NCBI RefSeq assembly: GCF_017652985.1
Contig: NZ_JAGGDJ010000013.1
Coordinates: 1-64,000 of the forward strand
Direction of reading: 5' to 3'
From: Paenibacillus artemisiicola
Lineage (GTDB): Bacteria; Bacillota; Bacilli; Paenibacillales; Paenibacillaceae
Length of the DNA stretch: 64,000 bases
Under the pieces are notes generated by a model that was not told the DNA's origin, searched no databases, and worked only from the letters and a program-made list of their open reading frames with translations. The stretch's first letter is position 1. Each line of letters starts with the position of its first letter. Position numbers and translations under genes: made by a program. Below, in pieces: positions 42,486 through 51,704 of the stretch.

Positions 42486-43217
42486 CTATTCGGTCCGCGC
42501 CGCCGCGGCCTCGCGCTCCGGACGAACCGTCGCGCCGCCGGCGCGGCCGATGTCCACGATCTCGTCGGCGACCTGCTCCATGACGTCCCAGTCGTGGAAA
42601 ATCCCGACCATCGTCGTGCCTTCGCGCTTCATGCCCTGCAGCATGCCGACCACCGCGGCCGTCGTGTCGCGGTCGAGCGACGCGGTCGGCTCGTCGAGGA
42701 TCATGAGCCGCGGCCGGACGATGAACGCGCGGGCGAGATTGACCCGCTGCTGCTCGCCGCCGCTGAAGGTGGCGGGGAACGCCTGCCACAGCTTCCACGG
42801 AATGCGCAGCGCGTCCAGCATCGCCTCCGCTTCCCGGCGCGCGTCCGCCTGGGACCAGCCGAACGGCAGCAGCCGCTCGGCCACGACGTCGACCGCCGGC
42901 ACGCGCGGAATGACCTTCAGGAATTGCGATACGTATCCGAGCTCCCGTTCGCGGAGCCGGATCATCTGCCGGTCGTCGGCCAGCGCCAGATCGACGCGGC
43001 CTTCGTGCAGGGACTCGTACCAGATCTCGCCGGAGCTCGGCATGTACGTGCGGTAGATGCATTTCAGGATCGTCGATTTGCCGATGCCGCTCGGACCGGC
43101 GATGCCGAGAAACCGGCCTTGGCGGATGCCGAACGACAGCCCTTGAATCGGGTTCACCTTGCCGGCCTGCGAGACGTGAAGCTCGAAGGATTTGCTTAGA
43201 TTGACAACCTCCAGCAT
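42486..43217 (-). CDS. phnL: PhnL, ABC-type ATPase of the C-P lyase complex
   Basis: A 243-residue protein. Walker A GPSGIGKST (41-49), signature FSGGEQQRVNLAR and Walker B LMILDEPTASLD are intact. PhnL is a partner of PhnK at the lyase core rather than a transporter ATPase. GGGAGGG seven bases before ATG. Position between phnK and phnM is the usual one. Confidence 0.96.
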   Translation of the reverse strand: MLEVVNLSKSFELHVSQAGKVNPIQGLSFGIRQGRFLGIAGPSGIGKSTILKCIYRTYMPSSGEIWYESLHEGRVDLALADDRQMIRLRERELGYVSQFLKVIPRVPAVDVVAERLLPFGWSQADARREAEAMLDALRIPWKLWQAFPATFSGGEQQRVNLARAFIVRPRLMILDEPTASLDRDTTAAVVGMLQGMKREGTTMVGIFHDWDVMEQVADEIVDIGRAGGATVRPEREAAAARTE

Positions 43218-43232
43218 TTGCGATGCCCTCCC

Positions 43233-44126
43233 TTACAGCAAGGAGTGAACCAGCAGCTGCGTGTAGGCGTGCTGCGGGTCCTCCAGAATTTGGTCGGTCA
43301 AGCCCATCTCGATGATCCGCCCTTGGCGGAGCACCATCGTCCGGTCGGCGAGCATGCGGATGACGCCGAGGTCGTGGGAAACCACGATCATCGCCACCTT
43401 CAGCTCGCGGCGCAGGCTGCGGATCAGGTCGAGCACGCGCGCCTGCACGGACAGGTCGAGGCCCGTCGTGACTTCGTCGAGCAGCAGCAGCGGCGGATTG
43501 TTGGCCAGCGCTTTGGAGATCTGCACCCGCTGCTGCATGCCGCCGCTGAAGCGCTTCGGCGCTTCGTCCATCCGGTTCAGCGGAATTTCCACCCGCCCGA
43601 GCAGCTCCATGGCCCGCTCGCGGATCCGGCCGACGTGAAAGCGGTCGGCGGCGAACAGCTTCTCGGCGATGTTGCCCGAGCTGGAGTACGACATGCGCAG
43701 CCCGAGGTACGGATTCTGATACACCATGCCCATGACATGATTGCGAATATATCGTTTCTGCTGCGCCGATTCCGTCAGCAGATTGCTTTCCCCGTTTTTG
43801 TAAGTCGAGATGAGCATTTCCCCGGAAGTCGCTTCTTCGTCGAAGTACAGGCTGCGGACCATCGTGCTCTTGCCCGAGCCGCTCTCGCCGACCACGCCGA
43901 GAATTTCGCCCGGGTAGAGGTCGAAGTTCATATCGATGCAGGCCATGACCGCACCGCACTGCGGGCAGCGGTTGCCCGGGAAATCGGCGTTCGGCGCCAG
44001 GCACCGCGCGCAGCCGTCGCCGAACCGTTTGTTCAAGTTCCGGACTTGCAAAATCGGGCGTTCGTCCACGGACGCCGCGTCCCGCGCGGCAGCCGGACCG
44101 AGGTCAAGCGTGGATGGTTGCGGCAT
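43233..44126 (-). CDS. phnK: PhnK, ABC-type ATPase of the C-P lyase complex, with an added CxxC/CxxC insert
   Basis: A 297-residue protein, about 40 longer than E. coli PhnK (252). After a poorly conserved 23-residue start comes ILQVRNLNKRFG, then an insert with Cys39, Cys42, Cys54 and Cys57 (GCARCLAP ... NRCPQCG), likely a zinc knuckle, then the Walker A GESGSGKST (80-88). Signature FSGGMQQRVQISKAL and Walker B LLLLDEVTTGLD (Val in place of Pro) follow. PhnK docks on the PhnGHIJ core and powers turnover. Overlaps phnJ by 23 bases. Confidence 0.96.
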   Translation of the reverse strand: MPQPSTLDLGPAAARDAASVDERPILQVRNLNKRFGDGCARCLAPNADFPGNRCPQCGAVMACIDMNFDLYPGEILGVVGESGSGKSTMVRSLYFDEEATSGEMLISTYKNGESNLLTESAQQKRYIRNHVMGMVYQNPYLGLRMSYSSSGNIAEKLFAADRFHVGRIRERAMELLGRVEIPLNRMDEAPKRFSGGMQQRVQISKALANNPPLLLLDEVTTGLDLSVQARVLDLIRSLRRELKVAMIVVSHDLGVIRMLADRTMVLRQGRIIEMGLTDQILEDPQHAYTQLLVHSLL

Positions 44127-45015
44127 GGGATTCCCTTCCTTCCGTCGTTTTCCGGCAATAGGCCGTGTCGGAGCATTGGTGGACGATCTCGCCGGTCGCG
44201 CCGTCCGTCACCTCGTCGAGGAACGTGTGCGCGCTGCCGCAGCGGCGGCACGACTTGCCGTCGAAGCGCTCGATCTCGAACGGATAATCCTCGAACTGCA
44301 GCGGCACGACGTTCGTATACGGCGGCACCGCGTAGATTTTCTTCTCCCGGCCCGCGCCCAGCAGCGTCAGATGCTCCGCCTGGTGCAGCTTCGGGTTGTC
44401 CCAGCGGGGGATCGGGCTCGGCGCCATGATGTAGCGGCCGTGCACGAGGACGGGGTAGTCCGCGCCGAGGGTGATGCTGCCCCATTTGACGATGCTCTCG
44501 TACAAGGTCAGCCAGATCGCGCTGTAGTCCATCTCCGCGTGCAGCCGGCGGGTATTGCGCTCGCTGCGCTCCACCTTGCGGAGCGGCTCCGGCTGCGGCA
44601 CCTGCAGCACCAGAATCTGCCCGGCGCGCAGCTTGTCCTCCGGCACCCGGTGGCGCGATTGGATGACGGTCGCCTCCTCCGCGTCCTCGGTCGTGCCGAT
44701 GCCGCTCGTCTCTTCGATCAGCTTGCGGATGCTGACGGCGTTGACGCTGTCGTCGTTGCCCTGGTCGATGACCTTGACGACGTCTTCCCGTCCGATCAGC
44801 GAGAGCGTCAGCTGCAGCCCGCCCGTGCCCCAGCCGCGTCCGATCGGCAGCTCGCGCGAGGCGAACGGCACCTGGTAGCCGGGAATGCAGACGGCCTTCA
44901 GCGTCTTGCGGCGAATCTCGCGCTTCGAGCCCTCGTCGAGAAAGGCGAAATTGTACGCGTGCTTAGGAAATGCCGGGAGCTGCGCCGACGGCTGGTTCTT
45001 GCTGCTGTTGTCCAT
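44104..45015 (-). CDS. phnJ: PhnJ, C-P lyase (radical SAM)
   Basis: A 303-residue protein. The four cysteines are C256, C259, C281 and C287, spaced 3, 22 and 6 apart, exactly as in E. coli (241, 244, 266, 272). Three bind the [4Fe-4S] cluster and one carries the thiyl radical. Also RGWGTGGLQLTLSLIG and DQGNDDSVNAVSIRKLI, which are typical. It cleaves the carbon-phosphorus bond of the ribose phosphonate. Overlaps the end of phnI by 53 bases. Confidence 0.98.
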   Translation of the reverse strand: MDNSSKNQPSAQLPAFPKHAYNFAFLDEGSKREIRRKTLKAVCIPGYQVPFASRELPIGRGWGTGGLQLTLSLIGREDVVKVIDQGNDDSVNAVSIRKLIEETSGIGTTEDAEEATVIQSRHRVPEDKLRAGQILVLQVPQPEPLRKVERSERNTRRLHAEMDYSAIWLTLYESIVKWGSITLGADYPVLVHGRYIMAPSPIPRWDNPKLHQAEHLTLLGAGREKKIYAVPPYTNVVPLQFEDYPFEIERFDGKSCRRCGSAHTFLDEVTDGATGEIVHQCSDTAYCRKTTEGRESHAATIHA

Positions 45016-46141
45016 CTTCGTATTCCTCCTTCCGTTCCTTCGCGACCCGCTCCTTCTCGCGCTGCGCTTGGCGGATGCGGTCGAGCGACGACTGGAACGT
45101 AATGTAGTGCGGCAGCTTCAAGTGCGAGACGAAGCCCGTGGATTCCAATCCGTCGATGTGCGTCAGCACGAATTCCTCGTCCTGCGCCGGCGCGGTTCCT
45201 TCCGTGTCGAGGCTGCGCTCGAGAATCGCCATGGAGATCGCCTTCAGCTCGTTCTGCCCCGTCACGAGCCCGTAGCCCATGACGAAATGCACCTCGCCGG
45301 ACGACGCGTCCTGCTTGAACGAGTTGATCGTCTCGACCTCCGTCGCCAGCAGCTCGCCCAGATACAGGCGGTCCTCCGGGTCCTCGCCCGATTCGTACGG
45401 ATGGTCGATCGTCACTTCGGCGTATCCGACGCGCAGCTCGCCGATCGTCGGATGCACCGACCCGTAGCCGCGCATGGAGCTGTACGCCAGCGCCGTCATC
45501 GCGCCCGTCTCGCCGCGGGCCAGCATCTGCAGCCGCGCCGACCGGGAAGCGGGCAGGATCACCTTGCGCCGCGTCACGTCGAACGGCTCGGTGTCGCGCG
45601 CCGCCCTCCGCGGCGGCATGAGCCCCTGCTCGCGCAGCAGGTCCGCGACCTTGCGGAATTCGGGCTCCTCGGTCAGCTCGCGGCGTTCCGCCTCCAGGAA
45701 GCGGTCCAGGAACGCCCGCGCGTCCTGCGCGCCTTCGCGGCGCAGGCCGAAATTGAGCAGCCGGTGCGTGTAATCGTAGGTCGGCCCGAGCACCTGCCCG
45801 CCGGGCAAGTCGCGGAACGACGAGGAAATGCGCCGGATGACGCGCATCGACGACGTGTCCGTCACGCGCGAGACGTGGTTGCGCGCCAGCGTGGACCGGT
45901 AGGCCCGCAGCAGGAAGACCGCTTCCGCCGGATCGCCCTCCGCCTGCTTCAGCGCGAGCGCGGCATACTCCGGCGCGTACAGGCCCGCTTCGCCCATGAC
46001 CTTGTCGATCAGGAGCCGCAGCTGCTTCTCGACCGCGCCGAGCGGCAGGATCTCCTCCGCTTCCTTCAGCCGGTAATAGTGGTTCAGTTCGCTAGCTTGT
46101 TCGATTGCTTCTCTTCCGCCCGTTACGGCAACGTAAGCCAT
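44963..46141 (-). CDS. phnI: PhnI, C-P lyase core subunit (nucleosidase)
   Basis: A 392-residue protein (E. coli 354) with the PhnI start MAYVAVTGGREAIEQA and the conserved blocks SRVTDTSSMRVIRRISSSF, YDYTHRLLNFGL and AYSSMRGYG. The C-terminus adds about 30 Gln/Glu-rich residues. With PhnG, H and L it swaps the adenine of ATP for the phosphonate. AGGAGG lies nine bases before ATG. Confidence 0.97.
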   Translation of the reverse strand: MAYVAVTGGREAIEQASELNHYYRLKEAEEILPLGAVEKQLRLLIDKVMGEAGLYAPEYAALALKQAEGDPAEAVFLLRAYRSTLARNHVSRVTDTSSMRVIRRISSSFRDLPGGQVLGPTYDYTHRLLNFGLRREGAQDARAFLDRFLEAERRELTEEPEFRKVADLLREQGLMPPRRAARDTEPFDVTRRKVILPASRSARLQMLARGETGAMTALAYSSMRGYGSVHPTIGELRVGYAEVTIDHPYESGEDPEDRLYLGELLATEVETINSFKQDASSGEVHFVMGYGLVTGQNELKAISMAILERSLDTEGTAPAQDEEFVLTHIDGLESTGFVSHLKLPHYITFQSSLDRIRQAQREKERVAKERKEEYEDGQQQQEPAVGAAPGIS

Positions 46142-46147
46142 GATGCC

Positions 46148-46795
46148 TCAACCTCCTTGATCCGATTTGGACGCCGCGCGCGTCGTGCGCGGCAGCGCGG
46201 CCAGCTTGCCGGATACGGTGAACAGCACCGCGTCCGCGCCGAGCGGGTATTCGGCGTTCCAAACCGCCCGGCGCGCCAGCCATTCCGCGCGCAGGCCGGC
46301 GACGGCCAGCGTCCGCTCGCCCGGCACGCCGGGACCCGTCAGCGTCAGGCGAATGCCTTCCGCGGCGGGCGCCGCTTCGGATTCGGCCGCTTCCGCCAGG
46401 TCGTCCACCAGCAGGAACACGGTCGCGCCGTGCTCCGGCTCCGCCAGCGTGCCGACGCCGACCGCGTCCGCCCAAGCCGGCGGCGCCGTGCGCCCGTCGG
46501 CGAAAATATAATCCGCGCCCGCCGGCTCCGCCGACCGCGCGAACGTATGCATGCGGATGAACGCGGACAGCCGCTCCTTATCCTCGAGCTCGACCGCGAA
46601 GCGCACCTCGCTGTCGAGCAGCGTCAGCGCGATGACGGCGGCCAGCCGGCTGCCGGGCGCCAGCTCTGCGGCCCCCGCCGTCAGCCGGCGCGTCGTCTTG
46701 ACGGTGCCCGGCTCGGCGAAAGCGTCCAGCAGCTCGCGGTAGAAGAGCTGCGTATCGTGCACGGGGTCGAACAGCGTCTCATTTTGCGCGGTCAT
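46148..46795 (-). CDS. phnH: PhnH, C-P lyase core subunit
   Basis: A 215-residue protein with the PhnH start DPVHDTQLFYRELLDAFAEPG and the C-terminal block LTGPGVPGE. The start ATG at 46795 lies inside the last codons of phnG (17-bp overlap), so translation is coupled. PhnH forms part of the PhnG2H2I2J2 core. Confidence 0.96.
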   Translation of the reverse strand: MTAQNETLFDPVHDTQLFYRELLDAFAEPGTVKTTRRLTAGAAELAPGSRLAAVIALTLLDSEVRFAVELEDKERLSAFIRMHTFARSAEPAGADYIFADGRTAPPAWADAVGVGTLAEPEHGATVFLLVDDLAEAAESEAAPAAEGIRLTLTGPGVPGERTLAVAGLRAEWLARRAVWNAEYPLGADAVLFTVSGKLAALPRTTRAASKSDQGG

Positions 46796-47219
46796 ACGAT
46801 TCCTCCATCGTTTCGAATTCAACCTTCGTGGCCAGCGTCAGCTCCTGCTCCTTCAGCCGCCGCTTCAGCAGTTCCTGCTCCTCGGCGAGCAGCAGCGCTT
46901 CCCAGCCGAGCGTCTCCGGCAGCTGCCGGTTGTACGCCGCGTCCGCGACCGCGAGCCGGTAAGCCAGCTCCGGCCGGTCGCCCATCAGAATGCCGTAGCC
47001 GAACGTGCCTTCGATCGAGACGGTGCATTCCGTCACGAGCGCCTCGGTCAGGTAAAACGGCTCCTGCGAGACCGAGTCGCGCGCTTTGGTCAGCACGAGG
47101 CTGTTCTCCGGCGCCTTCACGACGGCGACGTCGTAGCGTTCCAGAATCTCGCGCGCCAGCCGGTCCGGCAGCGACGGCGAGCCTTCGATCAAGATGCGGG
47201 TGATCCGGTATTTTTTCAT
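46779..47219 (-). CDS. phnG: PhnG, C-P lyase core subunit
   Basis: A 146-residue protein, the usual length. Typical segment: EPFYLTEALVTECTVSIEGTFGYGILMGDRPELAYRLAVADAAY. GGAAGG precedes the start. First core subunit after the transport genes. Confidence 0.96.
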   Translation of the reverse strand: MKKYRITRILIEGSPSLPDRLAREILERYDVAVVKAPENSLVLTKARDSVSQEPFYLTEALVTECTVSIEGTFGYGILMGDRPELAYRLAVADAAYNRQLPETLGWEALLLAEEQELLKRRLKEQELTLATKVEFETMEESYDRAK

Positions 47220-47236
47220 CGTTGTGTCCTACCTTC

Positions 47237-48076
47237 CTACTTGACGTTCAGTTTCATCCGGTTGCTCAGCCACTCGACGCTGAACACCATGGCGAAGATG
47301 ACGAGCGCCGCGAACAGCGTCTTGTCGAACTCGTACATCCGCATCGCGTTGGCGATCTCGAAGCCGATCCCGCCCGCGCCGACCGCGCCGAGAATCGTCG
47401 ACTCGCCGATGTCGATCTCGAGCCGGAACACGCTCCACGCCACGAACGAGCTCATGACGTTCGGCAGGATGCCCTGCGCGATGACCTGCAGCCGGCCCGC
47501 GCCCGTCGCTTCCAACGCTTCGATGGCGCCGGGATTCACTTCCTCGATCGACTGCGCGAACATTTTCACCAGCATGCCGACCGCGTGCGTCGCGATGGCC
47601 AGGATGCCCGGCAGCGGCCCCATGCCGACGGCGACGATGTACAGCAGCGCCCAGACGAGCGTCGGAATCGCCCGGACGAGCGAGGCCAAGCCCTTGACCG
47701 CCCACGCGGTGCGCGGGGATACGTTGGCCGCGGCCACGAAAGACAGGAAGAAGGCGATCACGATGGCGACGGCCGTGCCGACGACGGCGATTTCGAGCGA
47801 TTCCAGCGCGGCCTTCAGGACGTACGTCCATTCCGTGGGGTTCGGCGGGAGCATCTCGACGAGCATCGAGAAGAGCTTGCCCGTGCCGTGCGACAACAGC
47901 GAATAGTCGAAGTTCATCTTGACGAGACAGAAGACGAAGAAGACGGCGCCGAAGATCGCCGCTCCCGTCAGCACGGGATCGCGCCGCCGTTTGGGCGGCT
48001 CGCCGAACGCGCCCGCCGGCAGCCGGGACTCCTCGCGGCCCAGCAGCTTCGAGCCTGTCGCGTATTCCGGGTTCAT
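47237..48076 (-). CDS. phnE: PhnE, phosphonate ABC transporter permease (second copy)
   Basis: A 279-residue protein with about six membrane helices. The EAA loop is EALEATGAGRLQVIAQGILP. The start overlaps the stop of the first permease by four bases (ATGA). Together the two permeases form a heterodimeric channel. An N-terminal hydrophilic part with LGREESRLPAG is slightly longer than usual. Confidence 0.95.
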   Translation of the reverse strand: MNPEYATGSKLLGREESRLPAGAFGEPPKRRRDPVLTGAAIFGAVFFVFCLVKMNFDYSLLSHGTGKLFSMLVEMLPPNPTEWTYVLKAALESLEIAVVGTAVAIVIAFFLSFVAAANVSPRTAWAVKGLASLVRAIPTLVWALLYIVAVGMGPLPGILAIATHAVGMLVKMFAQSIEEVNPGAIEALEATGAGRLQVIAQGILPNVMSSFVAWSVFRLEIDIGESTILGAVGAGGIGFEIANAMRMYEFDKTLFAALVIFAMVFSVEWLSNRMKLNVK

Positions 48077-48861
48077 AGGATCCTCTCCCTGATTTTACTG
48101 GTCACGAATTCCGTGCCCGCCACGAGCAGCAGCACCAGGATGACCGCCAGGCTTACTTCCTTGAACTGAAACAGCTTCAGTCCTTTCTGAATGACGAAGC
48201 CGAGCCCGCCGCCGCCGACCATGCCGATGATCGTCGACGACCGGACGTTCAGCTCCAGCTTGTACAGCGACCAAGCGACGAAGCCGGGGAAGAACTGCGG
48301 CACGACCGCCTGCCCCAGCACCTGGAAGTACGACGCGCCCGTCGCGCGCACGGCCTCCACCTGGCCCATGTCGATTTCCTCCAGAATTTCCGCGTACGCC
48401 CGCGTCAGCGTGCCGATCGCCGTAATGATGAGCGCCAGCGTGCCGACCAGCGTGCCGAGGCCGTAAGCGGCGACGAGCACGATCGCCCAGATGATCGTCG
48501 GAATGTTGCGCATGACGGAAGCGAAGGCGCGCGTCGCGACCTGCACCCCGCGATGGGGCGCGGTCGTCTGCGCCGCCAGGAACGCCAGCACGACGGACAC
48601 GGCCGCGCCGATCACCATGCCGATGTAGCTCATGTAGATCGTGTCGAGCGCGGGCCCGAGCAGCTCGTTCAGCGTCGACAGGTCGGGCGGGAGAAAATCG
48701 TTCACGACGAACTTGAACATCTCGCCGACGCCTTGAAACACCGTGTACGGCGTAAATCGGGTACGCACGGACGAGACGATGACGAGCGCGAGCGCCAGCG
48801 CGACGCCGAGCAGCGTCTGCAGCCGCTTCTGCCGCCTAAGCTCCAGCAAGCGCTTCTCCAC
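48073..48861 (-). CDS. phnE: PhnE, phosphonate ABC transporter permease (first copy)
   Basis: A 262-residue protein with about six membrane helices and the EAA loop EAVRATGASYFQVLGQAVVP. The GTG at 48861 is chosen because GGAGGG lies six bases upstream; the ATG at 48876 has no binding site. It overlaps the end of phnC by 26 bases. Confidence 0.93.
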   Translation of the reverse strand: MEKRLLELRRQKRLQTLLGVALALALVIVSSVRTRFTPYTVFQGVGEMFKFVVNDFLPPDLSTLNELLGPALDTIYMSYIGMVIGAAVSVVLAFLAAQTTAPHRGVQVATRAFASVMRNIPTIIWAIVLVAAYGLGTLVGTLALIITAIGTLTRAYAEILEEIDMGQVEAVRATGASYFQVLGQAVVPQFFPGFVAWSLYKLELNVRSSTIIGMVGGGGLGFVIQKGLKLFQFKEVSLAVILVLLLVAGTEFVTSKIRERIL

Positions 48862-49624
48862 CCTGTTCCCTCCCATCCGGCGCGGCGCCGTAGATCCGGT
48901 GAATCACGTCTTCCGACAGCTCCCCGGGCGGGCCGTCGAAGACGACCTCGCCCTTGTGGATGCCGATGATGCGCGTCGCGTAATCGCGGGCCATCGCGAC
49001 CTGGTGCAGGTTGACGATGCACGTGATGCCGTCCGCGCGGCAGATGTCGCTCAGATGCTCCATGATCGCCCGGGACGTGACCGGGTCGAGGCTCGCGATG
49101 GGCTCGTCGGCCAGGATGAGCTCCGGCTTCTGCGACAGCGCCCGGGCGATGCCGACCCGCTGCTGCTGGCCGCCGGACAGCTCGTCGGCGCGCTTGTACA
49201 TCTGCTGCGACAGGCCGAGCCGGTGCAGAATGCGCTTCGCTTCCTCGACGTCCTTGCGGGAGAAGAGGCCGAGCGAGCCGCTGAACGCGTTCATGTAGCC
49301 GAGCCGTCCGTGCAGGACGTTGCGCAGCACCGACACGCGCTGAATCAGGTTATAATGCTGGAAAATCATGCCCGTCTGGCGCCGCAGCTGGCGCACCTGC
49401 CGGCCCGAGGCGCCGGCCGCGTCGATCTCCTGGAAGCGAATCTCGCCGCCGCTCGGCTTGACGAGCCGGTTGATGCAGCGGAGCAGCGTGCTCTTGCCCG
49501 CGCCGCTCGGCCCGATGACGGCCACGAACTCGCCGCGCCGGACGGAGAAGCTGACGTCCTTCAGCGCCGCCGTGCCGTCCGCATACACTTTGCTCAGGCC
49601 GTGGATTTCCAATAACGAAGCCAT
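48836..49624 (-). CDS. phnC: PhnC, phosphonate ABC transporter ATPase
   Basis: A 262-residue protein. Walker A IGPSGAGKST, Q-loop MIFQHYNLIQRVSVLRNVLHGRLG, signature ELSGGQQQRVGIARAL and Walker B LILADEPIASLDP. It energises phosphonate uptake. Overlaps phnE at its end and follows phnD by 19 bp. Confidence 0.97.
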   Translation of the reverse strand: MASLLEIHGLSKVYADGTAALKDVSFSVRRGEFVAVIGPSGAGKSTLLRCINRLVKPSGGEIRFQEIDAAGASGRQVRQLRRQTGMIFQHYNLIQRVSVLRNVLHGRLGYMNAFSGSLGLFSRKDVEEAKRILHRLGLSQQMYKRADELSGGQQQRVGIARALSQKPELILADEPIASLDPVTSRAIMEHLSDICRADGITCIVNLHQVAMARDYATRIIGIHKGEVVFDGPPGELSEDVIHRIYGAAPDGREQGGEALAGA

Positions 49625-49643
49625 TTTCGCAACCCGCCCTTCC

Positions 49644-50693
49644 TTATTTCAGCAGTTCCTCGGGGCTCATGTTCAGCGCTGTGGCCGTGTCTTTGACGAC
49701 TTGATAGTCGGCGTCGGTGACCGGGAAGTAATGCGTCATATTGCCGTTCGCGTCCTTGAAGAATTCCGGGTTTTGCTTGTCGTAGTTGAAGACGAAGTCC
49801 TTGATCTTCTCCACGAGGTCGGCCGGCAGGTCGCCGCGGTACGCCAGCGGGGAGCCCGGAATCGGGTCGGACGTGCCGATGACCTTGTAATCGGATTTCT
49901 TCACCAGACCGGCTTCGACGACGCGATCGATGCACGAATCGCAGACGCCGGCGCCGTCGGCTTGGCCTTTGGCGATCGCGATGATCGACTTGTCGTGGCC
50001 GCCGGAGAACGAAACGTTGGAGAAATACGACTCGACTTGGTCGTTCGTGATGCCGAGCTCCTTGATCATCATCATGCGGGGGAACAGGTGGCCGGACGTC
50101 GACGCCGGGTCGGCGAACAAGAACGTCTTGCCTTTCAGGTCCGCGATCGACTTGGCCGGCGAATTCGCGGGCACGACGATCAAGCTGTGGTAGAAAGCGG
50201 TTTCCTTGCTGGCCGCCTTGACCGCGAACGGCACGGCGCCGCTGCGCTGGGCGGCGATGATGTACGAGAACGGCCCGAAGCCCGCGATGTCGATCTTCTT
50301 CGTGCGCATCGCTTCGATGACGGCCGTGTAGTCTTCGCCGACGTACAGCTCCGTCTTGATGCCGAGCGCTTTGCCCAGGTCGTCGACGAACTGCTGGTTG
50401 CCGCGCGACAGCTTGCCTTCTTCCTCGCCCGGCAGCACGCCGAAACGGATGACCTCCGGCCAGTCCTTCTTGTCGTCCGCCGGAGCGGTGTTCGCCGCGG
50501 CGTCGTTCGTCGCGGCGTCGTTCGCCGGCTTGTCGGCCGCGTTCCCGGCCGCGTTCGCGCCGCTGGCGTTCGCGCCGTTCGCGTTGCCTTGCGCCGCGTT
50601 CGCCGATTGATTGTTATTGCCGCAGCCTGCCGTAAACACGATGACCATAATTGCCAGAATAGTCAGAATACTGAACCAATGACGCTGTCTCAT
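49644..50693 (-). CDS. phnD: PhnD, phosphonate-binding lipoprotein
   Basis: A 349-residue lipoprotein: signal peptide with lipobox FTAGC (Cys24), then an Ala/Asn-rich linker to about residue 66. The binding domain has VIRFGVLPGEEEGKLSRGNQ, YTAVIEAMRTKKIDIAGFGPF, FLFADPASTSGHLFPRMMMI and FSGGHDKSIIAIAKGQADG, as in other PhnD proteins. The start at 50693 has GGAGGTG upstream. Before it lies a 225-bp gap after phnF with several TTCAAGG copies. Confidence 0.96.
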   Translation of the reverse strand: MRQRHWFSILTILAIMVIVFTAGCGNNNQSANAAQGNANGANASGANAAGNAADKPANDAATNDAAANTAPADDKKDWPEVIRFGVLPGEEEGKLSRGNQQFVDDLGKALGIKTELYVGEDYTAVIEAMRTKKIDIAGFGPFSYIIAAQRSGAVPFAVKAASKETAFYHSLIVVPANSPAKSIADLKGKTFLFADPASTSGHLFPRMMMIKELGITNDQVESYFSNVSFSGGHDKSIIAIAKGQADGAGVCDSCIDRVVEAGLVKKSDYKVIGTSDPIPGSPLAYRGDLPADLVEKIKDFVFNYDKQNPEFFKDANGNMTHYFPVTDADYQVVKDTATALNMSPEELLK

Positions 50694-50918
50694 GGCTTGC
50701 GTACACCTCCGTATTGTGGAAAACCCGCTTGACTTCGCCTCGAACCGACGCTTTCGGATCCGCGGCATGACTTAGGGACCTTGCGGACCTTGCCTTGAAC
50801 GACCGGGACTGAAACGGATGAATCAACGCCTTGCCTTGAACGTCAACGACCTTGAACATAACCGGCTTGAGCGCGAACGGTCTGAAGCGCGGCGCCCTCG
50901 TCTGTCGGACGCGGACGG
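50694..50918 (-). other. 225-bp phnF-phnD gap with short TTCAAGG repeats
   Basis: Minus strand: TTCAAGG occurs three times, twice as GTTCAAGGCAAGG. No clear promoter or terminator was seen. It may be a leader or processing region that sets the relative amounts of regulator and binding protein. Confidence 0.4.
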
Positions 50919-51656
50919 TCAGGCCTCGAATTGAATCGATACTTTGCACAGGTCGCCCCGGTATTTGGCCGAGGTCAGCTCCACCCGGCGGCCGTGCTGG
51001 TCGCGCATGACGCTTTCGATGTGCAGGATGCTCGTGTTGGGGGAGATTTGCAGCATGCTCGCTTCCGCCAAGGTCGGGTTGCCCGAACGGAACGTGGACT
51101 GCATGCGGTAGAGCCGCATGTCGTAATGCTGCTCCAGCAGCGCGTACAGCGACGTCATCCGCTCGACGGTGTCCAGCAGCTCGGGAAAATACAGCCCCGG
51201 CAGCCAGGTCTCGTTCCAGGACAACGGCACGTCGTCCGCCAGCCGCAGAATTTGCAGCCGGTACACCGGGTCGCCCTCCGTCAGCCCGAGCGCGTCCGCG
51301 ATGTCCCGCGGCGCGGCCAAGCGATCGCGGCTGAGCAGCTTCGCCTCGGGCCGGCGGCCGAGCCGGCGGATCACGTCGGAGAAGCGCATTGCCGGCGTGA
51401 TCGTGTACTGGATGTCGAGCGGCTTCTCGCAAAGGAAGTAGCCCTTCCCTTGGTGCGGCCGCAGCACGCCGGTGAGCACGAGCAAGTCGAGCGACTGGCG
51501 GATCGTGTAGCGGTTGGCGCGGAAGCGCCGGCCGAGCACCTGCTCCGACGGCATGCGGCCGTCCTCGCTGTAGAGCCCTTCCCGGATTTCCGCGAGCAGC
51601 TTGTCCGCGATGATGTGGTATTCGGGCACCTGCGGCGTCTTAGCGAATCGTTGCAT
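50919..51656 (-). CDS. phnF: PhnF-type GntR/HutC regulator
   Basis: A 245-residue protein. The N-terminal winged helix is in YHIIADKLLAEIREGLYSED then MPSEQVLGRRFRANRYTIRQSLDLL. The C-terminal UTRA domain starts near residue 90 (SDVIRRLGRRPEAKLLSRDRL) and contains YRLQILRLADDVPLSWNETWLP. First gene of the C-P lyase operon and the likely repressor, released by a phosphonate or phosphate-starvation signal. AAGGAGGTG upstream of ATG at 51656. Pho-box-like repeats lie 68-95 bp ahead of it. Confidence 0.92.
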   Translation of the reverse strand: MQRFAKTPQVPEYHIIADKLLAEIREGLYSEDGRMPSEQVLGRRFRANRYTIRQSLDLLVLTGVLRPHQGKGYFLCEKPLDIQYTITPAMRFSDVIRRLGRRPEAKLLSRDRLAAPRDIADALGLTEGDPVYRLQILRLADDVPLSWNETWLPGLYFPELLDTVERMTSLYALLEQHYDMRLYRMQSTFRSGNPTLAEASMLQISPNTSILHIESVMRDQHGRRVELTSAKYRGDLCKVSIQFEA

Positions 51657-51704
51657 GGTGGCGGTTCACCTCCTTCATGGATCGGCTTGCTGCCTAGAAG
51701 CTAA

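Noticed and set aside
41230..44004. One 924-codon frame covering phnM, phnL and phnK
   Set aside because: Only the phnM part is real. Upstream, the frame is a shadow of phnL and phnK, whose own products are complete and conserved.
50614..51432. Frame through the phnF-phnD gap as a longer phnD or a small gene
   Set aside because: PhnD has a clean lipoprotein start at 50693 with its own binding site. The sequence upstream is repetitive and without similarity.
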